Source: Tepidamorphaceae bacterium
Lineage (GTDB): Bacteria > Pseudomonadota > Alphaproteobacteria > Rhizobiales > JAKSCL01
Direction: 5' to 3'
DNA length: 64,000 bases
NCBI GenBank assembly: GCA_028289445.1
Contig: JANQPO010000021.1
Span: forward strand, 124,001 to 188,000
In this document: piece by piece, positions 57,138 to 64,000 of the stretch
Layout of the letters: the number at the start of each line of letters is the position of its first letter
Numbering within the stretch: the first letter of the stretch is position 1
Notes under the pieces: model-generated
What the model was told of the DNA's origin: nothing
Seen by the model: only the letters and a program-made list of their open reading frames with translations
Database searches by the model: none
Translations under genes and position numbers: made by a program

Positions 57138-58133
57138 TCAGTTGCTGACCCGGGTCGCTTCGACGGCTTCCATGAAGCCTTCAGGCAGTTCCTGTTCCTG
57201 ATACCAGGCCTGCATCCGATCGATAAACGGCCGACGATCGACCTCGACGAAGGACACGCCGTTCTCCGTCATACGCTTGATCGATTCCTCCGCCGATTTG
57301 CCCATCAGTTCCTCACTGTACGTGCCGGCATCGACCAGTGCTTGGTCGACAGCCTTCCGCAGTTCGGGATTGAGGCCGTCATAGGCTTCCTGGTTCATCA
57401 TGAAGGAGATGGATTGATAGTACTCGTCGTGGCGAACGATGTACGGTGCCACTTCGTGGAAGCGCATCGACTCGACCAGAGCGATCGGGCTGTTGACAGC
57501 CGAGACGATGCCCTTGTCGATGGCCTGATAGACATCGGTCCATGGCAGCGTCTTGACGTCGGCACCGAGCCAGTTCCAGGTCTCGACCGCGATTTTCGAC
57601 GGCGCCATGCGCAAAGGCAGGCCCTGCATGTCATCGAAAGTACGGACATCCTGGTTGGTCACCATGACCCGGTAGGGACCGCGCATGACGGCGGTGGGAT
57701 CGCCAAGCACGCCGATACCCGCATCGCCGGCGGCTTTCTCGTACCAACCCTTCACGAGATCGGTGTTCATGAAACGAACCCAGTGGTCGCGATCGTCGAA
57801 AAGGAAGGCGCTGGAGATGAACTTAATCGCCGGCACCCACTTGTTCATATAGGTCGAACCCTCGGGGTAGAGATGAACGGTGCCGAGCTTGAGCTGTTCA
57901 AGCACGGCATCGGTCTTGCCGAGCTGCTCGTTGGGATAAACCTTCACGGTGAGCTTGCCACCCGAGTACTCGGCCACCTTGTCCGCAAAAAGCTGGAAGA
58001 CCAATCCCTCGGGACTGTCCGGCGGCATCTTGTGTGCCATCCGCCAACTCTCTTCGGCTGCAAGCGGCGCCGAGATAGCCATGGCACCGGTAGCGATGAT
58101 CGCAAAGGTGAGCGCTTTGAGACGAGCGAGCAT
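57138..58133 (-). CDS. dctP: TRAP transporter substrate-binding protein (DctP)
   Basis: Periplasmic binding protein of a TRAP transporter. I start it at 58133 (331 aa; MLARLKALTF), which has AAGGAG nine bases upstream, rather than at the tracked ATG six codons earlier. A signal peptide (to about APLAAEE) is followed by WRMAHKMPPDSPEGLVFQLFADKV and the carboxylate-binding Arg in LPLRMAPSK. Ligand probably a C4-type or other organic acid. First gene of dctPQM-ghrA-like. Confidence 0.93.
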   Translation of the reverse strand: MLARLKALTFAIIATGAMAISAPLAAEESWRMAHKMPPDSPEGLVFQLFADKVAEYSGGKLTVKVYPNEQLGKTDAVLEQLKLGTVHLYPEGSTYMNKWVPAIKFISSAFLFDDRDHWVRFMNTDLVKGWYEKAAGDAGIGVLGDPTAVMRGPYRVMVTNQDVRTFDDMQGLPLRMAPSKIAVETWNWLGADVKTLPWTDVYQAIDKGIVSAVNSPIALVESMRFHEVAPYIVRHDEYYQSISFMMNQEAYDGLNPELRKAVDQALVDAGTYSEELMGKSAEESIKRMTENGVSFVEVDRRPFIDRMQAWYQEQELPEGFMEAVEATRVSN

Positions 58134-58375
58134 GGTTCGCTTCTCCTTCATTTCGAATTCTTTGAACGCTTCAGGCTCGCATCGGGAGGTGCCGCAGTCA
58201 ACGGTCTATGCGGGCAGTTTTGCGGCTTCGCTGTTGGATGGTTCGCCATGTCCATCTGCTTGGTGCATCCTGGCCTTGGACAGAAAATGAACTGACGCCG
58301 GATAGCCGATGTGTCCGCCGGGCCGTCGGATCCGGCACTGGCACCGCGGCAAGCAGTTCTCGCGAAGATGTCAGA

Positions 58376-59605
58376 TCAGGCGGCTGCTGGCGTGTTGCGA
58401 CGGGATCGATCGTCCATGGAGAACTGGATGATTGCGGCGAGCGCGCCGACGACAACGAGCGACGCCCAGGCGACCGCATAATCGCCGGTGATGTCGAACG
58501 ACAGTCCACCCAGATAGGCGCCCAGAAACGCGCCCACCTGATGGCTAAGGAACATCACGCCGAACAGCGCGCCGAAGTTGGTTGCATCGAACATGGCATT
58601 GATGAGTGCGCTGACCGGAGGGATCACGCTCAGCCACAACAGCCCCATCGCCGCGCCGAACATCAGCGTGCTTTCGACGGAAACCGGCAGGAAGGCATAG
58701 GAAGCGATTGCAATCGTTCGCAGCACATAGATTGCTGCGAGCACCAGCTTGTGCCCATATCTTTCGCCCAACTGACCCGCCGCTAGCGTTCCAATCGCAT
58801 TGAAGACACCGATCAAGGCAATCGCATTCGCGCCCAGGGATGCGGGCAAGCCGCAGATGGCGATGAAGTTCGGCAGATGCGTTGCGACGAAGATGAGCTG
58901 AAACCCGCATGCGAAGAACGCTACGGTCATTACGACATATCCCGGATGGCGTAGCGCCTGCCGGATCGCCTTGATGGCATCCGGCTTCTCGGCCGGCGTT
59001 TCGGAAACAGGTGCACGATTGGTTCGGAAAGCCATCGCCAACAAGGCCATCGCGGCTGCAACGCCGGCCAAGATGAGCAGAGTCGTTTGCCAGGAAAATG
59101 TATCAAGCGACCATTGGGTGCCGGGCGCGATGATGAAGGTTCCAAGGGAGCCGACGGCGGCCAGAATGGATACGGCGAGGGCGCGCACTTTTTGCGGGGC
59201 AGTTCTGGAGATAATGCCGACCAGCACGCCGTGGGAGGTCGCCGCGACGGCCAGCCCAATCAACACGCCACCACCGATGAAGATTCCGAGCGCCGTGCCT
59301 AGGCTCATAAGCCACAGACCCAAGGCGAAGCAGACCGCTCCCGCGATGACCACAAGCTGACCGCCAAAGCGGTCGGCCAAAGCCCCCATGAGCGGTTGGC
59401 CGATCCCCCAGGCGAGGTTCTGGACGGCCATAGCCAGTCCGAAGGTCGCGATCGAGATGCCCGTGCCGTAGGCGATTGGTCCCAGGAACAGCCCGAGGCT
59501 TTGTCTGATCCCCATTGAGGTCGACAAGACAGCTCCTGCCGCCACCAGCACCACAACGAGGATCGGCGACCAGGATCGAGTTCGCGTTTCATGGTCCAGG
59601 CGCAT
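58376..59605 (-). CDS. MFS transporter
   Basis: Major facilitator of 409 aa (ATG at 59605 with GGAGG upstream; track adds one codon). Twelve hydrophobic segments. The N-terminal half carries GIRQSLGLFLGPIAYGTGISIATFGLAMA and the GALADRFGG loop between helices 2 and 3 typical of MFS proteins. Substrate unknown. It follows a TetR regulator gene on the same strand, with a candidate operator between them, so it is probably the TetR-repressed efflux pump or uptake carrier. Confidence 0.9.
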   Translation of the reverse strand: MRLDHETRTRSWSPILVVVLVAAGAVLSTSMGIRQSLGLFLGPIAYGTGISIATFGLAMAVQNLAWGIGQPLMGALADRFGGQLVVIAGAVCFALGLWLMSLGTALGIFIGGGVLIGLAVAATSHGVLVGIISRTAPQKVRALAVSILAAVGSLGTFIIAPGTQWSLDTFSWQTTLLILAGVAAAMALLAMAFRTNRAPVSETPAEKPDAIKAIRQALRHPGYVVMTVAFFACGFQLIFVATHLPNFIAICGLPASLGANAIALIGVFNAIGTLAAGQLGERYGHKLVLAAIYVLRTIAIASYAFLPVSVESTLMFGAAMGLLWLSVIPPVSALINAMFDATNFGALFGVMFLSHQVGAFLGAYLGGLSFDITGDYAVAWASLVVVGALAAIIQFSMDDRSRRNTPAAA

Positions 59606-59656
59606 CAATGCCTCCGTTCTAAGGAGGCACGATCAAAGATACCGGCGCGCAGGTAA

Positions 59657-59670
59657 ACTCACTAGTCGGT
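59657..59670. promoter_or_regulatory. Candidate TetR operator
   Basis: ACTCACTAGTCGGT, an imperfect 14-bp dyad (5 of 7 pairs) spanning the last codons of the TetR gene, about 50 bp upstream of the MFS start. Similar spaced ACT/AGT dyads are common TetR-family operators. Modest match. Confidence 0.35.
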
Positions 59671-60240
59671 ATACATCGGCTCAATGGCTGATTGGCTCTC
59701 CAGTAGCAGCCGGGCGGCCTTTGCTGCGTCCCGCGCATAATCGGGGTCCCGTTGGACCAGCATGCGCGCGATCGCGCCGTCGAGCAGGACCATAATCATC
59801 CGCGCCAAAGAAGCGGCGTCGGCAAGTCCGGCACGGTCGATGTCATCGGCAAGCCATCGTTCGAAGGCCGCCTTGTGTCTACGAGCCACATCAAGGGCGG
59901 GGTGGCCCGGACTGTCAGCAAGCTCGACGGCCGCGCGCAAAAAGCCGCATCCTTTCCAGTTTCGTTTTTCGGCGCTTCGGGCGAGCGTCAGAAACATCCG
60001 TTCGATCCGGTCCACCAGCGCTCCGTCGAACCCAGCCCAGTCTCGATAGCGCTCGATGGTGGGCTTGTGGCGAGCCTCCAGGTATGCCGCCACGAGATCA
60101 TCCTTGGATTTGAAATGGTAGTAGAGCGTCTTCTTGGTCACGCCGGCCCGCTCGGCAATCCTGTCGACGCTCACGTCACGAATGCTGCCCGCATAAAAGA
60201 GAGCGTCCACGGCGGCAATGATCTGATCCCTGGTCGACAT
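59662..60240 (-). CDS. TetR-family transcriptional regulator
   Basis: 192-aa repressor from the internal ATG at 60240; the tracked 226-aa ORF starts upstream without a ribosome binding site. The N-terminal helix-turn-helix is clear (IRDVSVDRIAERAGVTKKTLYYHFKSKDDLV). The C-terminal ligand domain has no diagnostic motif. It precedes the MFS gene on the same strand by 56 bp. Ligand unknown; likely an effector or substrate of the transporter. Confidence 0.9.
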   Translation of the reverse strand: MSTRDQIIAAVDALFYAGSIRDVSVDRIAERAGVTKKTLYYHFKSKDDLVAAYLEARHKPTIERYRDWAGFDGALVDRIERMFLTLARSAEKRNWKGCGFLRAAVELADSPGHPALDVARRHKAAFERWLADDIDRAGLADAASLARMIMVLLDGAIARMLVQRDPDYARDAAKAARLLLESQSAIEPMYTD

Positions 60241-60621
60241 GGAGTGAGGATGTCCAGTCGTGCCGTGCCTGGCAAGGCTGCATATCAAATGCCCCGCTCG
60301 GACGTAGAACGGGCTTACGCTGCGTCGAGCGATGCTGCGCACAGCTCAGCTTTGCCACCGAGCTTCAAGTCGGAACATTCCATTGGGTTATGCGATCCAC
60401 CACCTTGCTCATTGGACATGAGAGTTCCCGCACCATAGGATAGATTCATGTCATCTGTGGCTTAATCAAAATACTCTATAATATATATTCATGAATTATG
60501 TGAATTTAAACAATAAACATGTGCATTTCATAAATTTATATACCCTCAAAACTTGCAATCCGCAAGTTATGGAATCGTACATCTTCACGACGCATCTAGA
60601 ACAAGAACGAGGTCAGGCATA
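60241..60621. other. Intergenic region upstream of the decarboxylase-like gene
   Basis: 381 bp. The first half has normal base composition and no supported gene. The 60440-60548 part is strongly AT-rich, unlike the rest of the window, and contains a TATAAT at 60477-60482 and many short palindromes. This is probably a promoter/regulatory island for the plus-strand gene that follows. Confidence 0.5.
60550..60568. promoter_or_regulatory. Inverted repeat upstream of 60622 gene
   Basis: Perfect 7-bp arms AACTTGC/GCAAGTT with a 5-nt AATCC spacer, 53 bp before the gene start, next to an AT-rich island. Suits an operator for a dimeric repressor. Confidence 0.5.
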
Positions 60622-61662
60622 ATGGCAAATCCCCAACTGGCGCTGAGAGTGAGGCCTTATGATTATGTTTGCCCGCTGTTGCTTGGTGAGGTTGATGTGC
60701 CTGGCGTTGACCTCAGGGTTGACTGGCGCGGCCCACTTGCGATCACGTTTCCCGAGGATTTCGATGCTGTCGAAGTGTCCTTCAATCGCTATGTCCTGGC
60801 CAAGGCTCGTGGCGAAACGGACCTGGTTGGTATTCCTGCATACATACTGCGCGGCTTTCGGCACCGAAACTTCTTTGTTCGCAAAGATAGCGACATGACC
60901 AGCCTTGCGATGCTGCGGGGGCGCCGGCTTGCGACCAACTCTTGGAGCGATAGCGGCACCCTATGGGCACGGGCAGCCATGCGCGATGCCGGCGTTGAGG
61001 TTGACGACGTTGCGTGGGTGACAGGGACTCTGGATGCAGCTACGCCGACGCGACCAGCGCGCGCAAAGGACCTCAAACCACCTGAAAGCGCGCAAGCCTT
61101 ACCCGCTGACGACACATTGATGTCCGCTTTGCTGGATGGTCGCATCGATGCGATCACTACGGCGTTCGCGCCCTCTGAAATCTTCACAAAGTCGTCCCGA
61201 ATACGACGCCTGGTGCCCGACTATGTCGATGTCGAGCAGGACTATTACAAACGTACCGGGATCTACCCGGCATTCCATATCGTCGCTTTCCGCCGCAGTT
61301 ATGCAGAAGCACAGCCGCGTGCGGTCGTCGATCTCTATCGTTCTTTGAAACGCGCGTGGGATAGTTGGTGGCTAAAGGCGATGCGGTTCGCCGAAGCAAG
61401 CCCCTGGGCTATGGCAGAGATCGAGCGAATGGCGCATGCGTTTCCCGACGACACGCCGCCATTTGGGATTTCCAGCACAAGCCACGAGCGCATGCTTTCG
61501 GCTATCTGTGCAGAGCAACGCGCGCAGCATCTGGTCGAAAGTGCGGCCGTCCCCGAAGACCTGTTTTCGGACTTTCTTCACATCGTCGATCTGCTCGGTC
61601 TCAAGGAACCAGAGCTGCTCGCGGAGGTCGAACCACCGGCCGCTGCCAATCGCGCCCTATAG
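60622..61662 (+). CDS. 4,5-dihydroxyphthalate decarboxylase-like protein
   Basis: 346 aa from the ATG at 60622; the tracked ORF starts 23 codons upstream inside the operator region. It has no signal peptide yet shows the periplasmic-binding-protein-like fold used by Pht5-type decarboxylases: RPYDYVCPLLLGEVDVPGVDLRV, a middle LRGRRLATNSWSDSGTLWARA and DALLDGRIDAITTAFAPSE-like segment (SALLDGRIDAITTAF). Family members include 4,5-dihydroxyphthalate decarboxylase and transporter-like proteins. An aromatic or heterocyclic catabolic role is inferred from neighbours (LysR, RraA, amidohydrolase); not certain. Confidence 0.7.
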   Translation: MANPQLALRVRPYDYVCPLLLGEVDVPGVDLRVDWRGPLAITFPEDFDAVEVSFNRYVLAKARGETDLVGIPAYILRGFRHRNFFVRKDSDMTSLAMLRGRRLATNSWSDSGTLWARAAMRDAGVEVDDVAWVTGTLDAATPTRPARAKDLKPPESAQALPADDTLMSALLDGRIDAITTAFAPSEIFTKSSRIRRLVPDYVDVEQDYYKRTGIYPAFHIVAFRRSYAEAQPRAVVDLYRSLKRAWDSWWLKAMRFAEASPWAMAEIERMAHAFPDDTPPFGISSTSHERMLSAICAEQRAQHLVESAAVPEDLFSDFLHIVDLLGLKEPELLAEVEPPAAANRAL

Positions 61663-61728
61663 GGTGGTTGGGCGTGAGGCGACGTCCGGGAAGCGCCGCA
61701 TGCTGATTGTACGCGCGTTTCGATGTGT

Positions 61729-62646
61729 TCATGGTGACGGTGACCCGGCGAGCACCTTGCTGGGATCTTCGCTCAAGACTTTTGAGGCCAGCTCAACGAA
61801 ATGCTTGGCGATGCGCGACAACGGCTTGGCACGCGGAACGAGGATGTCGGCTTGAACCGGCACCTCGGGCAGAAAAGGGATCGCAACCACATTGGTGTAA
61901 AGCCTTTCGAGTTGAGAGAGACTGTCGACCAATGCGATGCCGATGCCGTTGTCGACCAGCGACCAAGCGGTCGATATCCATCCCGTCTCGATTTGTCCCG
62001 AAAAAGGTATCCGACTGTTGACCAGCGCGGATTCAACGAGCGGCCGCAGCCCTTGTTCCTTTGAGAAAGTTATGAAGACCTCACCGGCGAGATCAGCCGC
62101 CGTCACGCTTGTTCGACCAGCAAGCCGGTGGTCGCGCGGAACGATGCAAACGAGCCGCCCGCGACAAAGGGATGTCGTTTCGACTCCGGAATGCGTCGGC
62201 GTCAGAAACGCGAAACCGACCTCGGCCCGCTGTGTGGCCACGCTTTGCATCACATAGCGTTTCGCCCGAATCTCGAAGCTGACCGGCATTTCGGGCCGCT
62301 CACGTGCAAATTGCGCGATGGCCCTTGGCAGGGCCACCTGACCGAGCGTCGGAATAGCAACGACGCTTAGCGACCCGCGTCGCGCGTTGCGAACATCGTC
62401 CAGGCCTTGGTGAACCGCCCGCATCTCCTGAAATGCCCGCTCGACATCGGGCAGAATGGCCAGCGCGTCGTCTGTTGGAACCAGCCGCCCCTTGACCCTG
62501 TGGAACAGGCGAAACTTCAGTTGATCCTCGCAGTGGCGAAGGATCTTCGTCGCGGCTGGTTGGGTGATGTTCAGTGATCTGGCAGCACTTGTGACGGAGC
62601 CCGTCATCATGATCGCGTGAAACACCTCCATCTGTCGAAAATTCAC
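61729..62646 (-). CDS. LysR-family transcriptional regulator
   Basis: 305-aa LysR regulator with an N-terminal helix-turn-helix (MNFRQMEVFHAIMMTGSVTSAARSLNITQPAATKILRHCE in two parts) and a C-terminal effector domain. Divergent from the second RraA-like gene, with about 193 bp between starts, so it probably activates that gene. The effector is unknown; a pathway intermediate of an aromatic or amide substrate is a guess. Confidence 0.93.
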   Translation of the reverse strand: MNFRQMEVFHAIMMTGSVTSAARSLNITQPAATKILRHCEDQLKFRLFHRVKGRLVPTDDALAILPDVERAFQEMRAVHQGLDDVRNARRGSLSVVAIPTLGQVALPRAIAQFARERPEMPVSFEIRAKRYVMQSVATQRAEVGFAFLTPTHSGVETTSLCRGRLVCIVPRDHRLAGRTSVTAADLAGEVFITFSKEQGLRPLVESALVNSRIPFSGQIETGWISTAWSLVDNGIGIALVDSLSQLERLYTNVVAIPFLPEVPVQADILVPRAKPLSRIAKHFVELASKVLSEDPSKVLAGSPSP

Positions 62647-62825
62647 ACCGCATTCCTTTCCGTCTCAGTGTAGGACGTACATTCCTTGAGGTTATGTCTA
62701 CTTTCAATCTGATCATTGGACAATCTCCAAGATCATCGCCTAGGGTCGAATGCGATAAGGCAGTGGCTATGATTTTTGCCAGCTGTGTAATGATCGATAA
62801 GTCTCTGGCTAGTGACAAAACAAGG

Positions 62826-62831
62826 TATAAT
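62826..62831 (+). promoter_or_regulatory. Candidate -10 box of the second RraA-like gene
   Basis: TATAAT lies 8 bp before the ATG at 62840, so a start site would fall at or within two bases of the ATG. No ribosome binding site is needed if the transcript is leaderless; no good -35 is seen, as expected for a LysR-activated promoter. Confidence 0.4.
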
Positions 62832-62839
62832 CTCAAGGC

Positions 62840-63517
62840 ATGGAAAAGCACTCTTTGCACGGGCAAGTGGTTCACAATCCACCTCGCCCCACGGCTGAAC
62901 TTCTGAAGCGTTTCGAACACCATGACACGGCGAAGATCTGCGATTCGATGGGCGGGTATGGCGCGGTCGAGTATGAGATCAAGCCGCTTGAAAACAGCAT
63001 GCGGTTCGTTGGCTCTGCGCTCACCGTGCTGACGCGCCCGGGCGATGCGTTGTATGTTCAAAAGGCCATAGACCTCACCCAGCCTGGCGATGTGATCGTG
63101 ATCGGGGCCGGTGGATACAAAGATGTATCGGTCATCGGTGAGCGACTCGGATACTTCTTTAAGCGCAAGGGCGCAGCCGCCATCGTCGTGGATGGCGCCG
63201 TCCGCGATGCTCAGGGCATGGTCGATGATGCGCCGCCGACTTTTGCGAGAGGCAGTTGCATTCGTATCTTCGGCTCTCAAGGGCCCGGCGCGATCAACGT
63301 GCCTTTGTCTTGCGGAGGTGTCACGGTCAATCCCGGCGACATTGTCGTTGGCGACAGGGATGGCGTTGTCATTGTACCTTTGAGCGACGCCGAGCGCGTT
63401 GCTGATCTTTCGGACCAACATCTTCAAGGTGAGCTTGAACGTCTGGCGGAAGTCGAGGCTGGCAAATCGATAGCCGAAACGTTCGGGCTTGCCGAACGCC
63501 TCGACAAATGGGTTTGA
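62840..63517 (+). CDS. RraA-family aldolase-like protein
   Basis: 225-aa RraA/HMG-CHA aldolase family protein. The active-site Arg-Asp is intact (VDGAVRDAQGM), unlike in the copy at 51916, and the family end motif NPGDIVVGDRDGVVIVP is present. Members cleave 4-hydroxy-4-methyl-2-oxoglutarate or 4-carboxy-4-hydroxy-2-oxoadipate in aromatic ring-cleavage routes. With the neighbouring decarboxylase-like protein this supports aromatic catabolism, though the ring-cleavage genes are absent. Confidence 0.9.
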   Translation: MEKHSLHGQVVHNPPRPTAELLKRFEHHDTAKICDSMGGYGAVEYEIKPLENSMRFVGSALTVLTRPGDALYVQKAIDLTQPGDVIVIGAGGYKDVSVIGERLGYFFKRKGAAAIVVDGAVRDAQGMVDDAPPTFARGSCIRIFGSQGPGAINVPLSCGGVTVNPGDIVVGDRDGVVIVPLSDAERVADLSDQHLQGELERLAEVEAGKSIAETFGLAERLDKWV

Positions 63518-63571
63518 ACGGAGGCACTGCCGCGGTTCAAAGCGCGATGCCAGTTGCCACGGGAGTTGCGA

Positions 63572-64000
63572 TTACACGGACGCCTGCTCTCGTTCAAGCA
63601 CCAGTCTGGCAAGCTTGACCCAGTAAGCTGCGCCTATTGGGAGAAGTTCGTCGTTGAAATCATAGTTCGAGCTGTGCAGACCGGCGCGGTCTTTGCCGGC
63701 GCCGAGCCAGATATACGCCCCCGGCTGCTGCTCCAACATGAAAGCAAAATCCTCCGAGCCCATTGAAGGCGGCGTCTGGTCGCCGACATGAAGGTCACCC
63801 AACACCTCACTCGCGGCCGACGCGGCGAGCGTCGCGTATCGCGGATCATTGACGGTGGCTGGATAACCCGGCGTGTAGGTGAGCGCGACCTCGACGCCGA
63901 ACTGTTGGCCGATGGCGCGGGTATGGTGCTCCAATCGCCGTCGAATCTCGGCCAGCGATGTCGCTGAAAAAGCGCGGATCGTGCCGGCAAGCTCGACGTT
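63572..64000 (-). CDS. M20-family amidohydrolase, C-terminal part (window-truncated)
   Basis: The frame is open to the window end, so the gene continues beyond it; the tracked ORF beginning at a TTG at 63934 is only part. Typical C-terminal features are GSEDFAFMLEQQPGAYIWLGAG and LHSSNYDFNDELLPIGAAYWVKLA, and a TVRTF-like segment (ELAGTIRAFSATS) at the truncated side. HipO/aminoacylase-type zinc peptidases cleave amide bonds of N-acyl amino acids. Convergent with the RraA-like gene. Confidence 0.85.
   Translation of the reverse strand, partial: NVELAGTIRAFSATSLAEIRRRLEHHTRAIGQQFGVEVALTYTPGYPATVNDPRYATLAASAASEVLGDLHVGDQTPPSMGSEDFAFMLEQQPGAYIWLGAGKDRAGLHSSNYDFNDELLPIGAAYWVKLARLVLEREQASV

Noticed and set aside
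57111-58295. 394-aa plus-strand ORF
   Set aside because: Antisense to dctP, which has a signal peptide and family motifs.
62300-63427. 375-aa minus-strand ORF
   Set aside because: Antisense to the RraA-like gene; its motifs are on the plus strand.

Overview
The window looks like one contiguous piece of an alphaproteobacterial chromosome, most plausibly Hyphomicrobiales or a nearby order. The evidence is its visibly GC-rich coding sequence, TRAP and sugar ABC uptake operons, a malate-CoA ligase/malyl-CoA lyase set of the serine-cycle type, an Irr-type iron control element, a Zur-controlled znu locus and a cobalamin riboswitch. I see no rRNA, tRNA, CRISPR array or insertion sequence. About 58 protein-coding genes are supported; two are cut by the window edges.

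Layout. 1-7.9 kb: an RbsABC-like sugar/polyol ABC transporter (two permeases, one double ATPase, a 5'-truncated binding protein) in one run with a zinc alcohol dehydrogenase, a cupin and a GMC oxidoreductase. 8-11.6 kb: two aldo/keto reductases, a MaoC protein and a divergent acyl-CoA dehydrogenase whose shared promoter carries two matching dyad operators. 11.7-14.9 kb: divergent katG/oxyR. 14.9-21.2 kb: a C1/glyoxylate island (2-hydroxyacid dehydrogenase, MtkB, MtkA, class V aminotransferase, LuxR-type regulator, malyl-CoA lyase) with a 26-bp near-palindrome in the divergent promoter.

21.2-33.2 kb holds the most unusual block: cytochrome P450, RND lipid-type exporter, a 1052-aa acyl-AMP ligase/ACP/thioester reductase, an SDR, an oleate hydratase and a second RND exporter. 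Together these suggest activation, reduction, oxygenation and export of a fatty-acid-derived product. I do not recognise it as a described pathway.

33.2-40.1 kb is an iron module: an Irr-box candidate, a 23-codon leader ORF, an unknown Cys-rich protein, imelysin, Bfd, bacterioferritin, a di-haem oxidoreductase, a second imelysin and a DUF1513 protein. 40.3-41.1 kb: a Tat-exported cyclase-family protein. 41.2-48.3 kb is a zinc-starvation module: znuA, znuC-znuB-zur, three CobW-type GTPases and a small conserved protein, with three related Zur-box-like sites. 48.5-51.8 kb: a cobalamin riboswitch driving a BtuDFC-like importer, with a possible DUF1636 remnant at the head of the operon.

51.9-64 kb is catabolic and transport accessory DNA: an RraA-like protein divergent from a gamma-glutamyltransferase, a TRAP transporter with a GhrA-like dehydrogenase, a TetR/MFS pair, an AT-rich promoter island, a dihydroxyphthalate-decarboxylase-like protein, a LysR regulator divergent from a second RraA-like protein, and the C-terminal part of an M20 amidohydrolase running off the end. 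Functions are read from motifs, family resemblance and context; no database search was run.
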